Source: Enoplolaimus lenunculus
Lineage: Eukaryota > Nematoda > Enoplea > Enoplida > Thoracostomopsidae
Assembly: GCA_030248215.1 (NCBI GenBank)
Contig: JASANG010003331.1
Coordinates: 1 to 64,000 of the forward strand
DNA: 64,000 nt
Reading direction: 5' to 3'
Positions within the stretch are counted from its first letter, which is position 1, and the number at the start of each line of letters is the position of its first letter. A program made the position numbers and the translations under genes. This document shows, piece after piece, positions 25,101 through 49,440 of the stretch. The notes under the pieces are model-generated. The model made no database searches, was not told the DNA's origin, and was given only the letters and a program-made list of their open reading frames with translations.

Positions 25101-28100
25101 GCCGTCTCTGTCTATTGTTTAAGGCGTAAACCGTTTAGTGACACAAAAGTTTACCAGTGTGTAAGGATATACTGGGGGGAGTCTGTATATAAGACCGATT
25201 TAGGGGTCTCGCAAATCGTTTTCCTAAGCCTAAACCTACGCCTTTATATAAAGTCTAAACCTGAGCCTAACCCAGGGGCGTCCGCGGTAAGGGGGGCTGC
25301 TACAATTGCAATTCAAAACTGTTTACTTTTAAACCGAGTCTATTTGATGAAGGCACCAGGCGAATTTGGTGGAATGGGACCAACACCCCCCAATTCTCCG
25401 TCTTAATATTTAAAATGAGATGCAATAATGTGCAAGATCCTACACTGCAAAAAATGGTCAGTCAAATTGACTCTCTCCGAAATGCACACTACTCTACTAC
25501 ACAAATTGATTGAAATTCTACTCCGCCAGAGTCAATTTCGAATCAGTGAGTTACACGTTTGACTCTGGCCGAGTCAAATTTGACTCAGTTTGTATAGTCC
25601 CGTAGAGCCTATTTCGGAGAGAGTCAATTTGATGCACCATTTTTTGCAGTGTAATAAACGTTTTATTGCCAATTTAAGTTCATTACAACGTGTCAAGACA
25701 CCAAACTCAGCGAGACGGGCAAAACAGTCTATCAGTTGCTTCAAACGTTCGTTCTGTATTTACTTCCGCTTACGTTTATGATGATAATGTACGGACAAAT
25801 TGCGTACCAACTTTGGATGAAAGCTGTTCCCACCGAGCTGATTGTAAGCTCTCGGTCACGTAGTAACAGTGGCTTGTCTGGTACGTTGGTTTAACAGTTG
25901 AAAACTAGTGAACTCTAAGATTTTTTTCCCACGGTTGGTTCAGCGTTGACAATGTTCTGTGTGACTTTTTGACAGAAAATTGTCTGGGTCCACAAGGACC
26001 CTCGGGACATCTCAAAAAATATAATTTTTTTTTTGAAAAGTCAATTTAAGCATAAAATGATTAGGTGGGACGTGTGAAGGTCAAATATGTAACAAAATTT
26101 TCAAAATCCAACCATTTTTGGCCAAACGTGAGCTGGGGAACAATAACGGAAAAACCTATTTTTTTTACCTATGCAAATTATTCTGCAGCCAGAAAAAGTG
26201 CGTGTTTTTACTTTTTCAAGACAATCCAATTGGATATATCTCCCATTCCCCCACGCCTTGTACAATAACTGATAAAAATGGTAAGTCAAATTGACTTGCT
26301 CCCAAATCGGCTTTTCGTGACTACACAAATTGAGTCAAAATTCGACTCCGCCGGAGTCAAATTCGATTCACTGAGTCGCACGTTTGACTCTGGCGGAGCC
26401 GAATTTAACGCAGGTTGTGTAGTACGGAAAAGCCTATTTCGGACAGAGTCAATTTTAACTAACCATTTTTTGCAGTGTTGAACTTTCTTGATTTTGTGTT
26501 TATTTTCAGACTCCAAAACAAAAACTCGCAGCAGCAGTTTAAATGCCAGTAAAGATACGAAATCATCCTATCGTCAACGTCCGTGTCTGTCGAGTAATAT
26601 CGCCAAAGAAATTCAATCTCGGCGAAAAATCGCTAAAATGCTTATAATGGTCGTTTCGTTGTTTGGCATTTGTTTCCTACCGACGCATTTGCTCAACATA
26701 TTCAGGTTGGTCATTTCTTGTTTCCGGTTTTCGGGGGGCAGGGCACGAGCCCAATAAACCAGCAGGGTAACCGAAAGTACGCAGGGACCAGGGTCGTCTA
26801 GTGGTGTTGGTGTGGCGTAATTCCCCCCTGTAATTTTTTCGGCGCATAAATTACACCGGTGTAATTTCCCCCCAAGCAGCAGCTTCGGTATGGTTAGGTT
26901 CGGCAGGAGGGGTAAAATTGCGCCGTGACTTTACACCGTCCCTGGTGTAATTCCCCCCCCCCGGAAAAATTACACCACGGACGGTGTAAAGTCACGGCGT
27001 AATTTTACCCCTCCTGCCGAACCCAACCATACCGAAGCTGCTGCTTTTCTATCGGATCCGTAGCCAGAAGGGGGCTAAGTGAGCTCAGATCCCTCTGGAA
27101 GAATTTTATCTCGCCTGACAAAGTTTCAACGTTGCTTAGGGTGGCCAGGGTAGCTCATCCCCTTCTGAAAGTAAGCTTTGGACTAATTTTTTTGCATGGT
27201 TTAGGCTTAGACTTATGCCCAGGAATAAACTCATTCTTACGCTTAGGCTTAGGCTTAGGAATATACATATAATGCGGTTCCGCCCCTGTTCTTTACATTA
27301 GCACTTTTTTTGCGCGAAAATACATACCGCACGAGTAGCAGCGGTTCGACCGGAGGTATTTAATGCAAGTTTCCCACCCCCGAAATTAAAACGGCGAATC
27401 AACGATCACATATGAGCTTTTAATCATTTTATTGACCTTTACTCGTGGCGAATCCAACATTTGTTGGAGGGGGTCCGGCGATCTGATCTTAACATTCCCA
27501 CCCCTAGAATCGTTCTTGTGTTTGTATTTACTATAGTATTTTAGGGTATTTGGATTGACGGAAGCGTGGAATCAAACAGTGCATTCTGTTATTATATCGT
27601 TGGCACGAATGTTATGCTATTTCAACAGCATTGTTAACCCGATTGTTTACAATTTGATGAGCGGTAAGTATGACCAAGACGACCCATGTAAGCGATCAGG
27701 GGCGGAACGCTTTTCTGTGGGACTGCAATAGAATTAGCTTAAACTTTAGACTAATTTTTTTTGCTTGGCTTTTAGGCTTAGGCTTAGGAATAAGCTCATT
27801 CTTAAGTTTGGGCTTAGGCTTAGGCTTAGGTTTGGGAATATGCTCATTCTTACGCTTGGGTTTAGGCTTAGGCTTAGGTTTAGGAATATGCTCATTCTTA
27901 CGCTTAGGTTTAGGCTTAGTCTTAGGAATAAGCTTATAATACTGTTCCGCTCGTGTTCTTTACATTGGCCACACCAAGACTATAGTCAGGATTTTCGTTT
28001 AGACAGGATATCTGGACTCTTGTACACCGGTCGCCCACAGACTTAGTTAGGGTTAGGCGCAGTCTTAGGCAAGGTAAACGCGTACCTAAGTATGAGCCTA

Positions 28101-28709
28101 GACCTAAGCCTAAAAGCTTTAATTTTAAATATGAAAGTGCAAACAAACAGTATTGAAATGAATATACACGATACAGATTGAGAAATAATTTGTAACCAAA
28201 ATTTGACACAAATATTTGATACCAAACTAATTATAAAGGCCGGCCACAGGATGGAACACAAGGTGACCGGTAGACTTTTAGATTGTGCGGCATGTATTTT
28301 GGCTTAGGCTTAGTCTTAGTAGACAGGCACGTTTTGAGTCAATATTTTGAATAATTTGTGAATTTCAGAAAAATTTCGTAAAGAATTCGCGTCCGCGTTC
28401 AGTTGTGGTGGCAAACGAGCTAACGGCACAAAGGCGAGCACGAATTATCTCAAAGCGAACTTACGCCACGGCAGCTCAAGAAGGATGAGTCGGAGCCGGC
28501 ATCGAAGACGGGGTCTATTTTCCCACAATTCAACTCGATCTACAAACGCGACGTCTAACGGCCGTATTAGTAAACCAGAATCAACAAATAGTGTAACGAT
28601 GAATCCGAGGACAGACGTTACGTTTTTAGTCACCCAAGCGCTTATCCGCCAAGGACAGTCTCCGGATCGGTTCATAAGTCCTGCGAGTAGTCCAAATGCT
28701 AAAATTTGA
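22149..28709 (+). CDS. Neuropeptide GPCR, orexin/allatotropin receptor-like
   Basis: Seven coding exons: 22149-22460, 23671-23766, 24766-24984, 25679-25880, 26510-26705, 27545-27663 and 28369-28709. They join in frame to 1485 nt (494 residues plus stop) with GT-AG introns. What is seen: TM1 about residues 57-82 with the GN motif at 73-74; TM2 with LAVSD; a VTETWFLG loop ahead of Cys129; TM3 ending in ERY (153-155, in place of DRY/DRW); an extracellular loop 2 with sequon NFT and Cys214, the expected disulfide partner; TM6 FGICFLP (328-334); TM7 NPIVY (373-377); helix 8 EKFRKEF and a Cys likely to be acylated; then a basic, Ser-rich tail of about 110 residues. The TETW...LCK...YxQ run and SVSVLTL strongly recall orexin and allatotropin receptors; this assignment is from family memory. 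The start follows an in-frame TAA at 22,113 and has the context CACAATGG. Introns 1, 2, 3, 4 and 6 carry MITEs. Family confidence is moderate; class A peptide GPCR is nearly certain. Confidence 0.88.
22580..22748. mobile_element. hAT-like MITE with GTAGCCAG ends, copy 3, in receptor intron 1
   Basis: The ends are CAGACCCGTAGCCAG and TTGACTACGGGCCCG. A perfect 8-bp duplication TATTAAAA lies at 22,572-22,579 and 22,749-22,756. 169 bp, non-coding. Confidence 0.9.
23447..23602 (-). mobile_element. TTAGGC-array MITE, copy 7, in receptor intron 1
   Basis: Inverse orientation: GGCCAATGTAAAGAACACGA at the left and ATCTCTTACATGGGCC at the right, with CCTAAG hexamers between. Flanks AACTGGCC and GAATGGCC match at six of eight. 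It ends 68 bp before receptor exon 2. Confidence 0.82.
24290..24728. mobile_element. GTAGCCAG-family MITE, copy 4, interrupted, in receptor intron 2
   Basis: The left end is AGCCTGTAGCCAG and the right end ACAAGGTGATCTGGATACG is the inverse of the family end (GTAGCCAGATCACCTTG in the 22,580 copy). A palindromic MITE occupies 24,427-24,646, and GCGTCAACGAAAACC after it resembles TTCAACGAAAACC before it. Confidence 0.7.
24427..24646. mobile_element. Palindromic TA-inserting MITE, copy 3, nested
   Basis: The ends are CACTGCAAAAATAATGG and CCATTTTTTGCAGTG with TA flanks. It lies inside a GTAGCCAG-family element in receptor intron 2, about 120 bp before exon 3. Confidence 0.88.
25443..25651. mobile_element. 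Palindromic TA-inserting MITE, copy 4, next to a splice acceptor
   Basis: The ends are CACTGCAAAAAATGG and CCATTTTTTGCAGTG, with TA on both sides. It ends only 27 bp before receptor exon 4, so the branch point of that intron probably lies in the element. Its terminal TTTTTTGCAG is itself a good acceptor sequence, but splicing there would put exon 4 out of frame. Confidence 0.88.
26267..26477. mobile_element. Palindromic MITE, copy 5, degraded left end
   Basis: The left end is changed to ACTGATAAAAATGG; the right end is ACCATTTTTTGCAGTG. GAGTCAAA motifs fill the body. It ends 32 bp before receptor exon 5. Confidence 0.8.
26874..27046. repeat. Near-perfect 79-bp hairpin in receptor intron 5
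   Basis: The left arm 26,874-26,952 (starting AAGCAGCAGCTTCGG) is the reverse complement of 26,968-27,046 with only a few mismatches, around a 15-base C-rich loop. Weaker GGTGTAATT inverted pieces precede it at 26,846-26,867. The transcript could form a long double-stranded stem. It is probably a foldback transposon, though no target duplication was found. Confidence 0.9.
27054..27303. mobile_element. Joined fragments of GTAGCCAG and TTAGGC MITEs
   Basis: 27,054-27,170 starts ATCCGTAGCCAG, like the GTAGCCAG family. From about 27,170 the TTAGGC-family interior follows (GTAAGCTTTGGACTAATTTT) and ends TTCTTTACATTAGC. The left end of the TTAGGC element is missing. Confidence 0.6.
27681..27970 (+). 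mobile_element. TTAGGC-array MITE, copy 8, in receptor intron 6
   Basis: The ends are GACCCATGTAAGCGATCAGG and the inverse of GGCCAATGTAAAGAACACGA. ACCAAGAC lies before it and, two bases further out, after it, as an 8-bp duplication. Three hexamer blocks. It starts 17 bp after the exon 6 donor. Confidence 0.87.
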
Positions 28710-28711
28710 AA

Positions 28712-28900
28712 CGAAAAATTAATTTTAAAATAAAATTTAACCATTTATGCTTTTGGTGTTTGTTGTGATCAGTTTTCAACCGGAACTCCTGTTCCGGTCG
28801 ACATTCCTGCAAAAATTCAATTCCTGTTCCGGATCATGCATATCCGGAATTTCATACGGTTTTGTGGCAAATTATCTATAATGATTTAAATATAGGAAAA
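28712..28900. repeat. Dispersed repeat rich in GGAACAGG, copy 2 (inverse)
   Basis: Reverse-complement match to 12,080-12,280. It begins immediately after the receptor stop codon, so the receptor 3' UTR and its AATAAA appear to come from this repeat. Confidence 0.7.
28729..28734 (+). promoter_or_regulatory. Poly(A) signal AATAAA, receptor gene
   Basis: A canonical hexamer 20 bp after the receptor stop. The implied 3' UTR is very short; other downstream signals are possible. Confidence 0.45.
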
Positions 28901-29252
28901 TTTGTCTTTAAAAACTTTTATTTCGAAATATGTGTGTTTTTGCAATTAGTTCAGTTGTGTGAATAATTTGTTTCTAATGTGTTTTCACAATATTTGATGA
29001 TGAAATAGCTCAAAATTTACTTAAGCCAATCTTTGGCAAGTTTTCCTCAAAAGTCCAACAGTAATTCGGTGATGAAAACTAAATATTTTATTTCAGACAT
29101 ATTTGTCTTAACTTCAGACATTTTGTCTCATATTTCTACAATATTACTTTTATATTTAAGTCATTTTTCGAGTCTGAATAAAAGACATATTGTCTTAAAT
29201 TTTGGACAATATTTCTTGAGTAGCAGACGATTTGATTTGGGGGTACACTTAT

Positions 29253-30045
29253 GGGTCATCCACGTTATACTGTCTACGCTACTGTAAAAAATGTCCACCA
29301 ACTTGGCTCCAATGGCGGTACAAAACAACATGTTTCTTGAGAGGCTTAACCCCTTCTCACACTGAGTTGCCTATATGCAACTCTCAGCGCAGTGTATATA
29401 CGTTAAATAATATATATCGCACCGTGATTAACAATTGCAACACGTATACATAGTACTGAATCACCACAAGATGTGAGAGCCCCCTCGGGCTCGAGCGTCA
29501 AGCTCCTATAGCTGAGTGGTGATGGTATACGCCTCCCGCTCCAGTCACTGGAGTTCGAATCCTAGCATAAAAGTAGGACTCAGGGGAAATAGAAAATATT
29601 CCTGGGAGAAAGGGTTAACAGAGAGGATATTTAGACAGTTTGTTTTGGCAGTAGTCCTTTTGAAGGGGGTAGGGACAATGTGGACACTGTTTGGAAACAG
29701 TGTCTGACAATAAGAGTGCCTTCGAACAGACTCTGTATAATCGCTAAACAGAGTTCCTTGGGGCAAACTTTGTGTTATGAAATAAGTGAACCCGTTCATA
29801 CAGATTCTGGACAAAACAGCTGTGCTTTTTATGACTTATTGACAATGGGGCACGGGTATGTGCGATTATGTCACGAAGTACCCCAGGTTCAGAGGGTCTG
29901 CCAGCTGTCAGGTGGGTGTAAACAGAAAATGGTGACTTTTGGATAAATTGTTTATAAACACTGCAATAATAGGAACTTGGGGGCTCGAATCGCATGCGGG
30001 TACAATTTTTTACAGTAACGTAGACAGTATAACGTGGATGACCCA
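29253..30045. mobile_element. TIR element (~42-bp ends) carrying a tRNA-like segment
   Basis: The left end TGGGTCATCCACGTTATACT and about 20 further bases are repeated in inverse at 30,005-30,045 with one or two changes. TTA borders both ends and may be a 3-bp target duplication, as PIF/Harbinger elements make (inference). Internal frames (63-112 codons) show no recognisable transposase. A tRNA-like promoter lies inside at 29,502-29,573. Confidence 0.75.
29502..29573 (+). repeat. tRNA-like Pol III promoter segment (SINE head or tRNA relic)
   Basis: An A-box-like TAGCTGAGTGG at 29,509-29,519 and a B-box-like AGTTCGAATCC at 29,552-29,562 are spaced as in a tRNA. The acceptor and T stems do not pair properly, so it is not a working tRNA; a tRNA-derived SINE start is more likely. 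Confidence 0.45.
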
Positions 30046-30540
30046 TTAATTTGAAATGGATACAATCTATCAAAATTTGCATTCTTCACTTGAAGTGATC
30101 GAAAAATATAAATTATCCACAAAAATTTAAAGAAATAATTACGGAAAACAACTTGCGTATTCAATAAACAAATGGAAACAAGAACTCATACATTGCAATT
30201 TCTGACAGTACATATTTCAACTATTAATATCCTGCATTCCCAAAAATCTTACATGACTATTTACTTAAGTTACACTTAAGTAAATACTTATAAGTCACCG
30301 ACTTAAATAAATACTTAAATCTTCAAATAAAACAAATAAACTCCAAATGAGAGCCATTGTCAACACAAGAAAGTAATAGTTTGGCTTTATATTAAGGAGG
30401 TAACATGAGTCTACAGTTTAACTTTGACTAAGTTCATATATTTGAACTGTTAATCTGTAATATATCAAAATTTGTCAGCGACTTAAGTATTTACTTAACT
30501 TAAGTAAGCTTTTAAAGATACTATGTAAGAATTGTTTCAT
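30046..30540. other. Intergenic stretch, no gene seen
   Basis: AT-rich sequence with repeated ACTTAAGTAA(A)T motifs (30,260-30,320 and 30,478-30,510). No open frame of interest. Confidence 0.5.
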
Positions 30541-30764
30541 TAAAAACGACAAAATGGTTAAGTAATTACTTTGCGGTGCCAAAACTGCTAAAATCGGCAA
30601 CCAAAAATCTCTTAGGGCCACTGGTATAAAAATCTCTCGGATATTTTTTGATTAAAAACGACAAAATGGTTAAGTAGTTACTTTGCGCTGCTAAAACTGC
30701 TAAAATCGGCAACCAAAAATCTCTTGGGACCACTGGTATAAAAATGTCTCGGATTCGCAGTTGA
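30541..30764. repeat. Tandem direct duplication, period 112 bp
   Basis: TAAAAACGACAAAATGG at 30,541 recurs at 30,653 with few changes through CTGGTATAAAAAT and CTCGGAT. Two copies, recent by their similarity. Confidence 0.88.
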
Positions 30765-32383
30765 GACAGATCTCCGAATGCACCACAACTCTGGTTAGGT
30801 TAAGGAATATACTTAGGCTTGACCGTAGACTTAGGTTCAGGCGTACGGTTAGGCTTAAAAAACTTGTGGAGCCGCTGTGTTATTACTTCAATGTGGTTAA
30901 TAGTTAGTCACCAAATGTCCCGTGTTTACAAAAATTAAATGTCTTCGATGCTGTCTCGATTGTCTCCTGAAAAATTTATTTTTCAATGGTGTCACAACTG
31001 TATCACTGATCCTAGCAAACGTGGGTGCAACCAGGCGTCTAAAAATGCCGGAGCCGGAGCTTCAACAAATTTGACCGGAGCCGAACAGGAGTTAGGGATG
31101 AAACAGAATTTAGACAACTACGAGATATAAACGTGATTAATATAGCTGATTTTGAGCATAAACGAATTTTTCGGACCAAGTCTCCTCCTAAATACGCCTC
31201 GATAGAAGTTTATAACCGGAGGTTTTTGGTTATTGGGCAATTGCAGTAGAACAATTTTCCTTAGTTTTACAAAAACTATATTGTTCAGCGAATTTAAGTA
31301 TTAAATTTGGCAGCATTTTTCTGTAGAAAACTACAGGACTTGCTTAAAAACTACTCTAAAACCACAGTAGTCGATATATTTTACTGATGCTTGCTATGAT
31401 TGGCAAATTAACCATTGTTTTAACTGGCTAAATGATATTCAATTCTGGCATCACCTCCGGCTGCGGCTCGTGCGTTTTTATTGACTTCCGGCTCCGATAT
31501 TTTGAACTTCGGCTTGTAAGTACCTTGGTGCCATCCTTAATACTGATTCTGATTGCTGTTCAGGAAGCCTACATCGGTGACTCGTTGAAATCGCCAATCA
31601 ATAATATGTTTAAAGCAAAAATGAGCACTAAAGTGAACGACAAGTTAGTACAATAAGTTTAACTACAAACTTCTACAAAAACCAGTAAAAGTAAAAATTG
31701 CTACTTACCCAAAAGCCGAACACAATTTTGAATCACAAAACGTACACCGCAGTGTTAAACGATAACAATATTTGTTGAAAATCTTGTTTTACTTTTTGTA
31801 AAAGGCAGCAAACATTAGAATTTAATTAATATTGATTGTATATTTCGGATTTTAACATCTGTATTGCATACAAACAATAACTGCCATAAAATTTGACTAT
31901 TTGTTTTGTATAGAGGTTGAGCTGCACAATAATTCGCTAGCTAGGAAGATAAAAATCTGGTGTAATTTTACGGTCGTGACATTAGGGACATAATTCGAAA
32001 TATCTGGAAAGCAAGATTTATGCTTCAAAACTTTACGCAAATGCGAATACAAACGTTTTGTTACTTTGAGAATCAGAATTTTTTGCTCATAGGGAACTTA
32101 ATTACGTAGGAATCACTCCACATTTTAAAAATTTTTAAATATAGTTCATGCGCATTCTTAAAACAACGACATATTAGATTCCAAATGTTACTGCTTTGAC
32201 AAATTCCGTCTAAAATATGGTTTCAGTATTGCAGTTGTCCGTACTTAAGGTGTATATGTAATAACGACATTTATGTATATATTTAGCTGCTATCGTGCCA
32301 TAAATGGTTGCTTTAATTGACAAAGTTAGTACGATCACGACATTAGCTTTTAATTGGTGTTCCTTCCAAAATACAAGGCTGTG
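30765..32383. other. Intergenic stretch upstream of TTC39
   Basis: No gene supported. Short TTAGGC-like debris lies near 30,795-30,860. A CGGAGCCGG patch at 31,048-31,085 and CTCCGGCTGCGGC at 31,453 recall the CAGGGTGCA family, but the ends are not clear. The TTC39 promoter should lie near the right edge; no TATA box is evident. Confidence 0.5.
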
Positions 32384-45906
<13,523 letters not shown>

Positions 45907-45907
45907 A

Positions 45908-45929
45908 TTATTATTATTATTGTAATTAA

Positions 45930-45998
<69 letters not shown>

Positions 45999-46032
45999 CA
46001 TCATCATTTATTATCATTTATTATTATTATTT
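45908..46032. repeat. (TTA)n microsatellite in the TTC39 3' UTR
   Basis: More than 30 ATT/TTA units, slightly interrupted, begin right after the TTC39 stop codon. Confidence 0.95.
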
Positions 46033-46061
46033 TTGTTCTGTTTCGATGTTAAAATCTATGT

Positions 46062-46067
46062 ATTAAA
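46062..46067 (+). promoter_or_regulatory. Candidate poly(A) signal ATTAAA, TTC39
   Basis: The first plausible hexamer after the TTC39 stop. Stronger AATAAA copies occur at 46,696 and 46,912, so the true end is unresolved. Confidence 0.35.
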
Positions 46068-47350
46068 TTATTTATTGTTTTTATTGTGGTTTTCTTGTCA
46101 TTTTTTCTGATGTCCAGCCACGCAGACATATTACACTCGATTCACTAGGTTTTATGTGATTGTTTCTATTGTTTAGGTTGTTTTTTTAATTGTACTACAT
46201 TATTATGTGTGACTTGTGTCGTAAATATTTATTAATAGGGTTAGATCGCGTCCGATACGGAAATTAGGCATCACTACCATATACTTTGGAACGCTGTTTC
46301 GGCTCCTTTGTAATCTGCGCGATAGTTTATGTCGCAAACTTGCAAGTATTTGTTATTTCAAGTTTTCCTTGTGTTGGCTGCAGGGAAATGTTTCGTTTCG
46401 CAGGAAATCGTTTCAGTGCGTCCAGCTATTTGCGTTGAACTCGTGGGTACGGTTCAAAGTTTTCTAAAAAGTTCCAGTATAACAGCAAAGTCATAGCAGC
46501 AGCAGCAGCAGTTGTTTAGGCGAGCTTTAGCGGCAAGAACTCATTTCTCGCCTTGCCATGGTTGAAGTTCGAGTTGCGCCGAGGACGCTACCTACCGGGG
46601 CCAATGGATATTTTTGTGCAAAAAAGTATTTTGACAGTTTTTTGTTGAAAAATGAAGCGTTGAGTCTAAACGAATGTTTTCTATAGTAGCGTAGAAATAA
46701 ATACAAGGCAATGTTTTATACAGTTTTTACATAATCCAAATACCAGGATCCTATCCAGCTCTTCAAGGTGCATCTAGTCAAGTGAAGATTGTATTCGTGA
46801 TCTTGTACGCCGGTTAGGCTTCTGCACATTAAGCGTTTGGGCCGGGACCTTAAGTCCGGAACCGGGCCCCCGTGGGCTTCTCTTGAGATGTACCCCGCGC
46901 AATAATGTATAAATAAATACTAGTCCATTGTAGATATTGCTGGTGATTGTATATAAACTGCACTGTATTTTCCTTGTTTGCCGGCCACTGTAATGTTTCT
47001 AGTCATGTGTATCGCTGTAAAATTAATTTATTATATGTTTGTTTGCTTGTATGTGTTTGTTTCTTGAACTGAATTTAACTATAGGCTTGTTTCATCTATA
47101 GCTTATTAACAAGAAGTATTCATATTTTCACTGACTTTAACGTCTATCATTAGTTAGCGATAGGTTTGCAAACACGCGAATTGCTATAACTCCTGTAGAG
47201 CTTAAACTCTGCGCAGAAGTTGAGTAAATCAAATTGAGAAAAACGAGATGTTTATTTCCGAAAACTGAGCATTCATTGTTTTTAACAGTTACTAGTACAC
47301 GTAGTTGTTCACATGTGCAACTGGACTAAGGCTTGCGTGACGTAAACAAA
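46068..47350. other. Region downstream of TTC39, no gene seen
   Basis: Part of this may be TTC39 3' UTR. A GGGCCGGG...CCGGAACCGGGCCC inverted patch lies at 46,840-46,870. No open frame of interest. Confidence 0.5.
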
Positions 47351-47458
47351 AATCTGCTGGAACGCTGCCCAAAATACATATGTGGGACGTTTCAGCTTTA
47401 ATATAATCTGCTGGAACGCTGCCCAAAATACATATGTGGGACGTTTCAGCTTTAATTT
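47351..47458. repeat. Tandem duplication, period 54 bp
   Basis: AATCTGCTGGAACGCTGCCC is present at 47,351 and at 47,405, and the two copies are almost identical. The AAATACATATGTGGGA part is related to the duplication at 3465-3739 in inverse orientation. Confidence 0.9.
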
Positions 47459-47933
47459 ATAGACAAGGCAATAAAATGAACTGGTGTTAGGTGTTACGCA
47501 CATTTGAGAATTAAGACGACGATTTGAAGTAATCGCAGACAAATTAGTCTGTGTTGCATCGTAAACAACCATTTCACCCAGTTCGGTCAACTGGGGAGAC
47601 GCTTAAGCGATAATTTTTGTTCCAAACACCGAGAACGGAAAATTAGAAAAATTGAATCAAACTTTTGTTGCACTACGATTGGCTGAAAGTTTATCGTTGT
47701 GTCACTACTCAACATTGGCGTTCAGGGCTCGCCGTGTTTCAGTGATTTTCGAATAGCTACATCATCTATGATTTAAGCTAGCTGTTGAATTTTAAATAGA
47801 CGAAATGAACTACTTGTGTACTTAAATGCAGAAGTATAAGGCTATACATACACAGCATAGGTTATAATTAATTTTTCAATTATGGTAAATTTGACTGTAT
47901 CGTTCGAATGCGTATTTAAAGTCTTATCAATCG

Positions 47934-48123
47934 GGCCAATGTAAAGAACAGTGGCGGAACAGTATTACAAGCATATGCCTAAGCCTAAGACTAAACCTAA
48001 GCATAAGAATGAGCATATTCCTAAGCTTAAGCCAAGCAAAAAATAGTCTAAAGCACTAAAGCCTATGCTTATTCTATTCTAGTCCCACAGAAAAACTATC
48101 AGCCCCTGATCGCTACATGATCC
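47934..48123 (-). mobile_element. TTAGGC-array MITE, copy 10
   Basis: It starts GGCCAATGTAAAGAACAGTG; CCTAAG hexamers follow; the right end ATCGCTACATGATCC is diverged. Confidence 0.8.
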
Positions 48124-49440
48124 CGTTACATTCCTGTGAATTGTAACTAAATTAGTAACTGTGATAATGTTTTGTCGGAGTCGGCTTCGGCTGTTGAGAA
48201 CATAGTTCAGTTCGAATGAGCCTTTCAATTAGATTGAGTCGAGTAAGTATATGTTGCATTAGGTTAACGCTATTATAGTTTTTTGGCCATTTTAATACCG
48301 TACGCTGCCGTCCGGTGTTGGCGAGCCCCATCCATGCGGGCTCATCCAGCTTTGTTGTGGCACCTATGTGCCAATTGTTGGACAGCGCCGGAACGTAATT
48401 TAAGTATAGCGCCACTCGAATGCTGATTAAATTTTAACCTGTAGAACAAAGGTAAATTTGGTTTAAAAGTTAAGGTTGTGTTTGTGGCCAAATGCTCTAT
48501 TCCGGTGCCATCATAGTTCCGTGTTCTTTTGATAAAATATGTTGTGTATATTTGAATTAATTTTAAAATTTCATTATATTGAATTTGTTGTTTAAATAAT
48601 TTTTAAAAATATTTACAATGTCGATGATAACTTGGGAAATTCTAAACTATGATAGTATACTGCGAAATAGAACATATATATAAGCAATATAACAACGGTT
48701 TTAGTAAAATTGAATTAAGTCGTCAGTACTTAATCAGAACTGTGGTATAAATGGGGAGGTTGTGGATAGCTTTGTTGACGGGTTTAAAAGTAAATGTACG
48801 ATGTTGATGTATTAGTGAATTTAATTCGGACTCGTGGTTAGAAATTTTTCGATAGAAGCAATCTTGTAAATATTAGGCTCTATATTTGTGTTGTCGCTAT
48901 ACGAGCCAAAAATGTGTCCAAGGTTTAAGTCATGAACGAAGTGTACGCAAAGCCTGACAATTTTAAAATTAATTTATCCCAATACTTTTTCATAAATTGA
49001 ATAATTTGGCTACACATCTGGTACGAGTCGTTGTCCTTCAAAAGGAGGTGGTGCGATATACAAGAGTTGAACTCGGGAGATTTGCTGAAGTTGTATATTT
49101 GTCGAGCCCCACTGAGGAATATAGCTATTTGGGGTACGACATGCGTTATATAATGCATAATATTGCGTGCCATGTAATGCGGGGACCACGTTATAACCGG
49201 AGCAGCTTGGGACCCGTTTTGTTCCTATTAGACTATTGGGTAACATTTTGTCTGCTTATAAATCACTCAAAAATTCGTATTTATCTGCTATCGTCATGTG
49301 TAGGTCACCTTTTGTCCTTGAATATCATATGATATTCGACGAATTGTCTGCGAATTGTCCCGCCTGCCCCGGTTATAACGTGAACCCCGCATAAAGCTGC
49401 AATTGTGTAGGTGTTTATTTATGTTTAAGTGTGTTTCTTT
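48124..49440. other. Intergenic stretch, no gene seen
   Basis: The longest frame (111 codons, 48,997-49,332) has no recognisable domain and overlaps frames on the other strand. A decayed GGTAGCGCT-type segment lies near 48,283-48,420. Confidence 0.5.

Noticed and set aside
29502-29573. Functional tRNA gene
   Set aside because: A- and B-box-like motifs are present but acceptor and T stems do not pair.
29545-30082. Frames of 88-112 codons within the TIR element
   Set aside because: No transposase motif, and frames overlap on both strands.
48997-49332. 111-codon plus-strand frame
   Set aside because: No domain or conserved look; also overlapped by minus frames.
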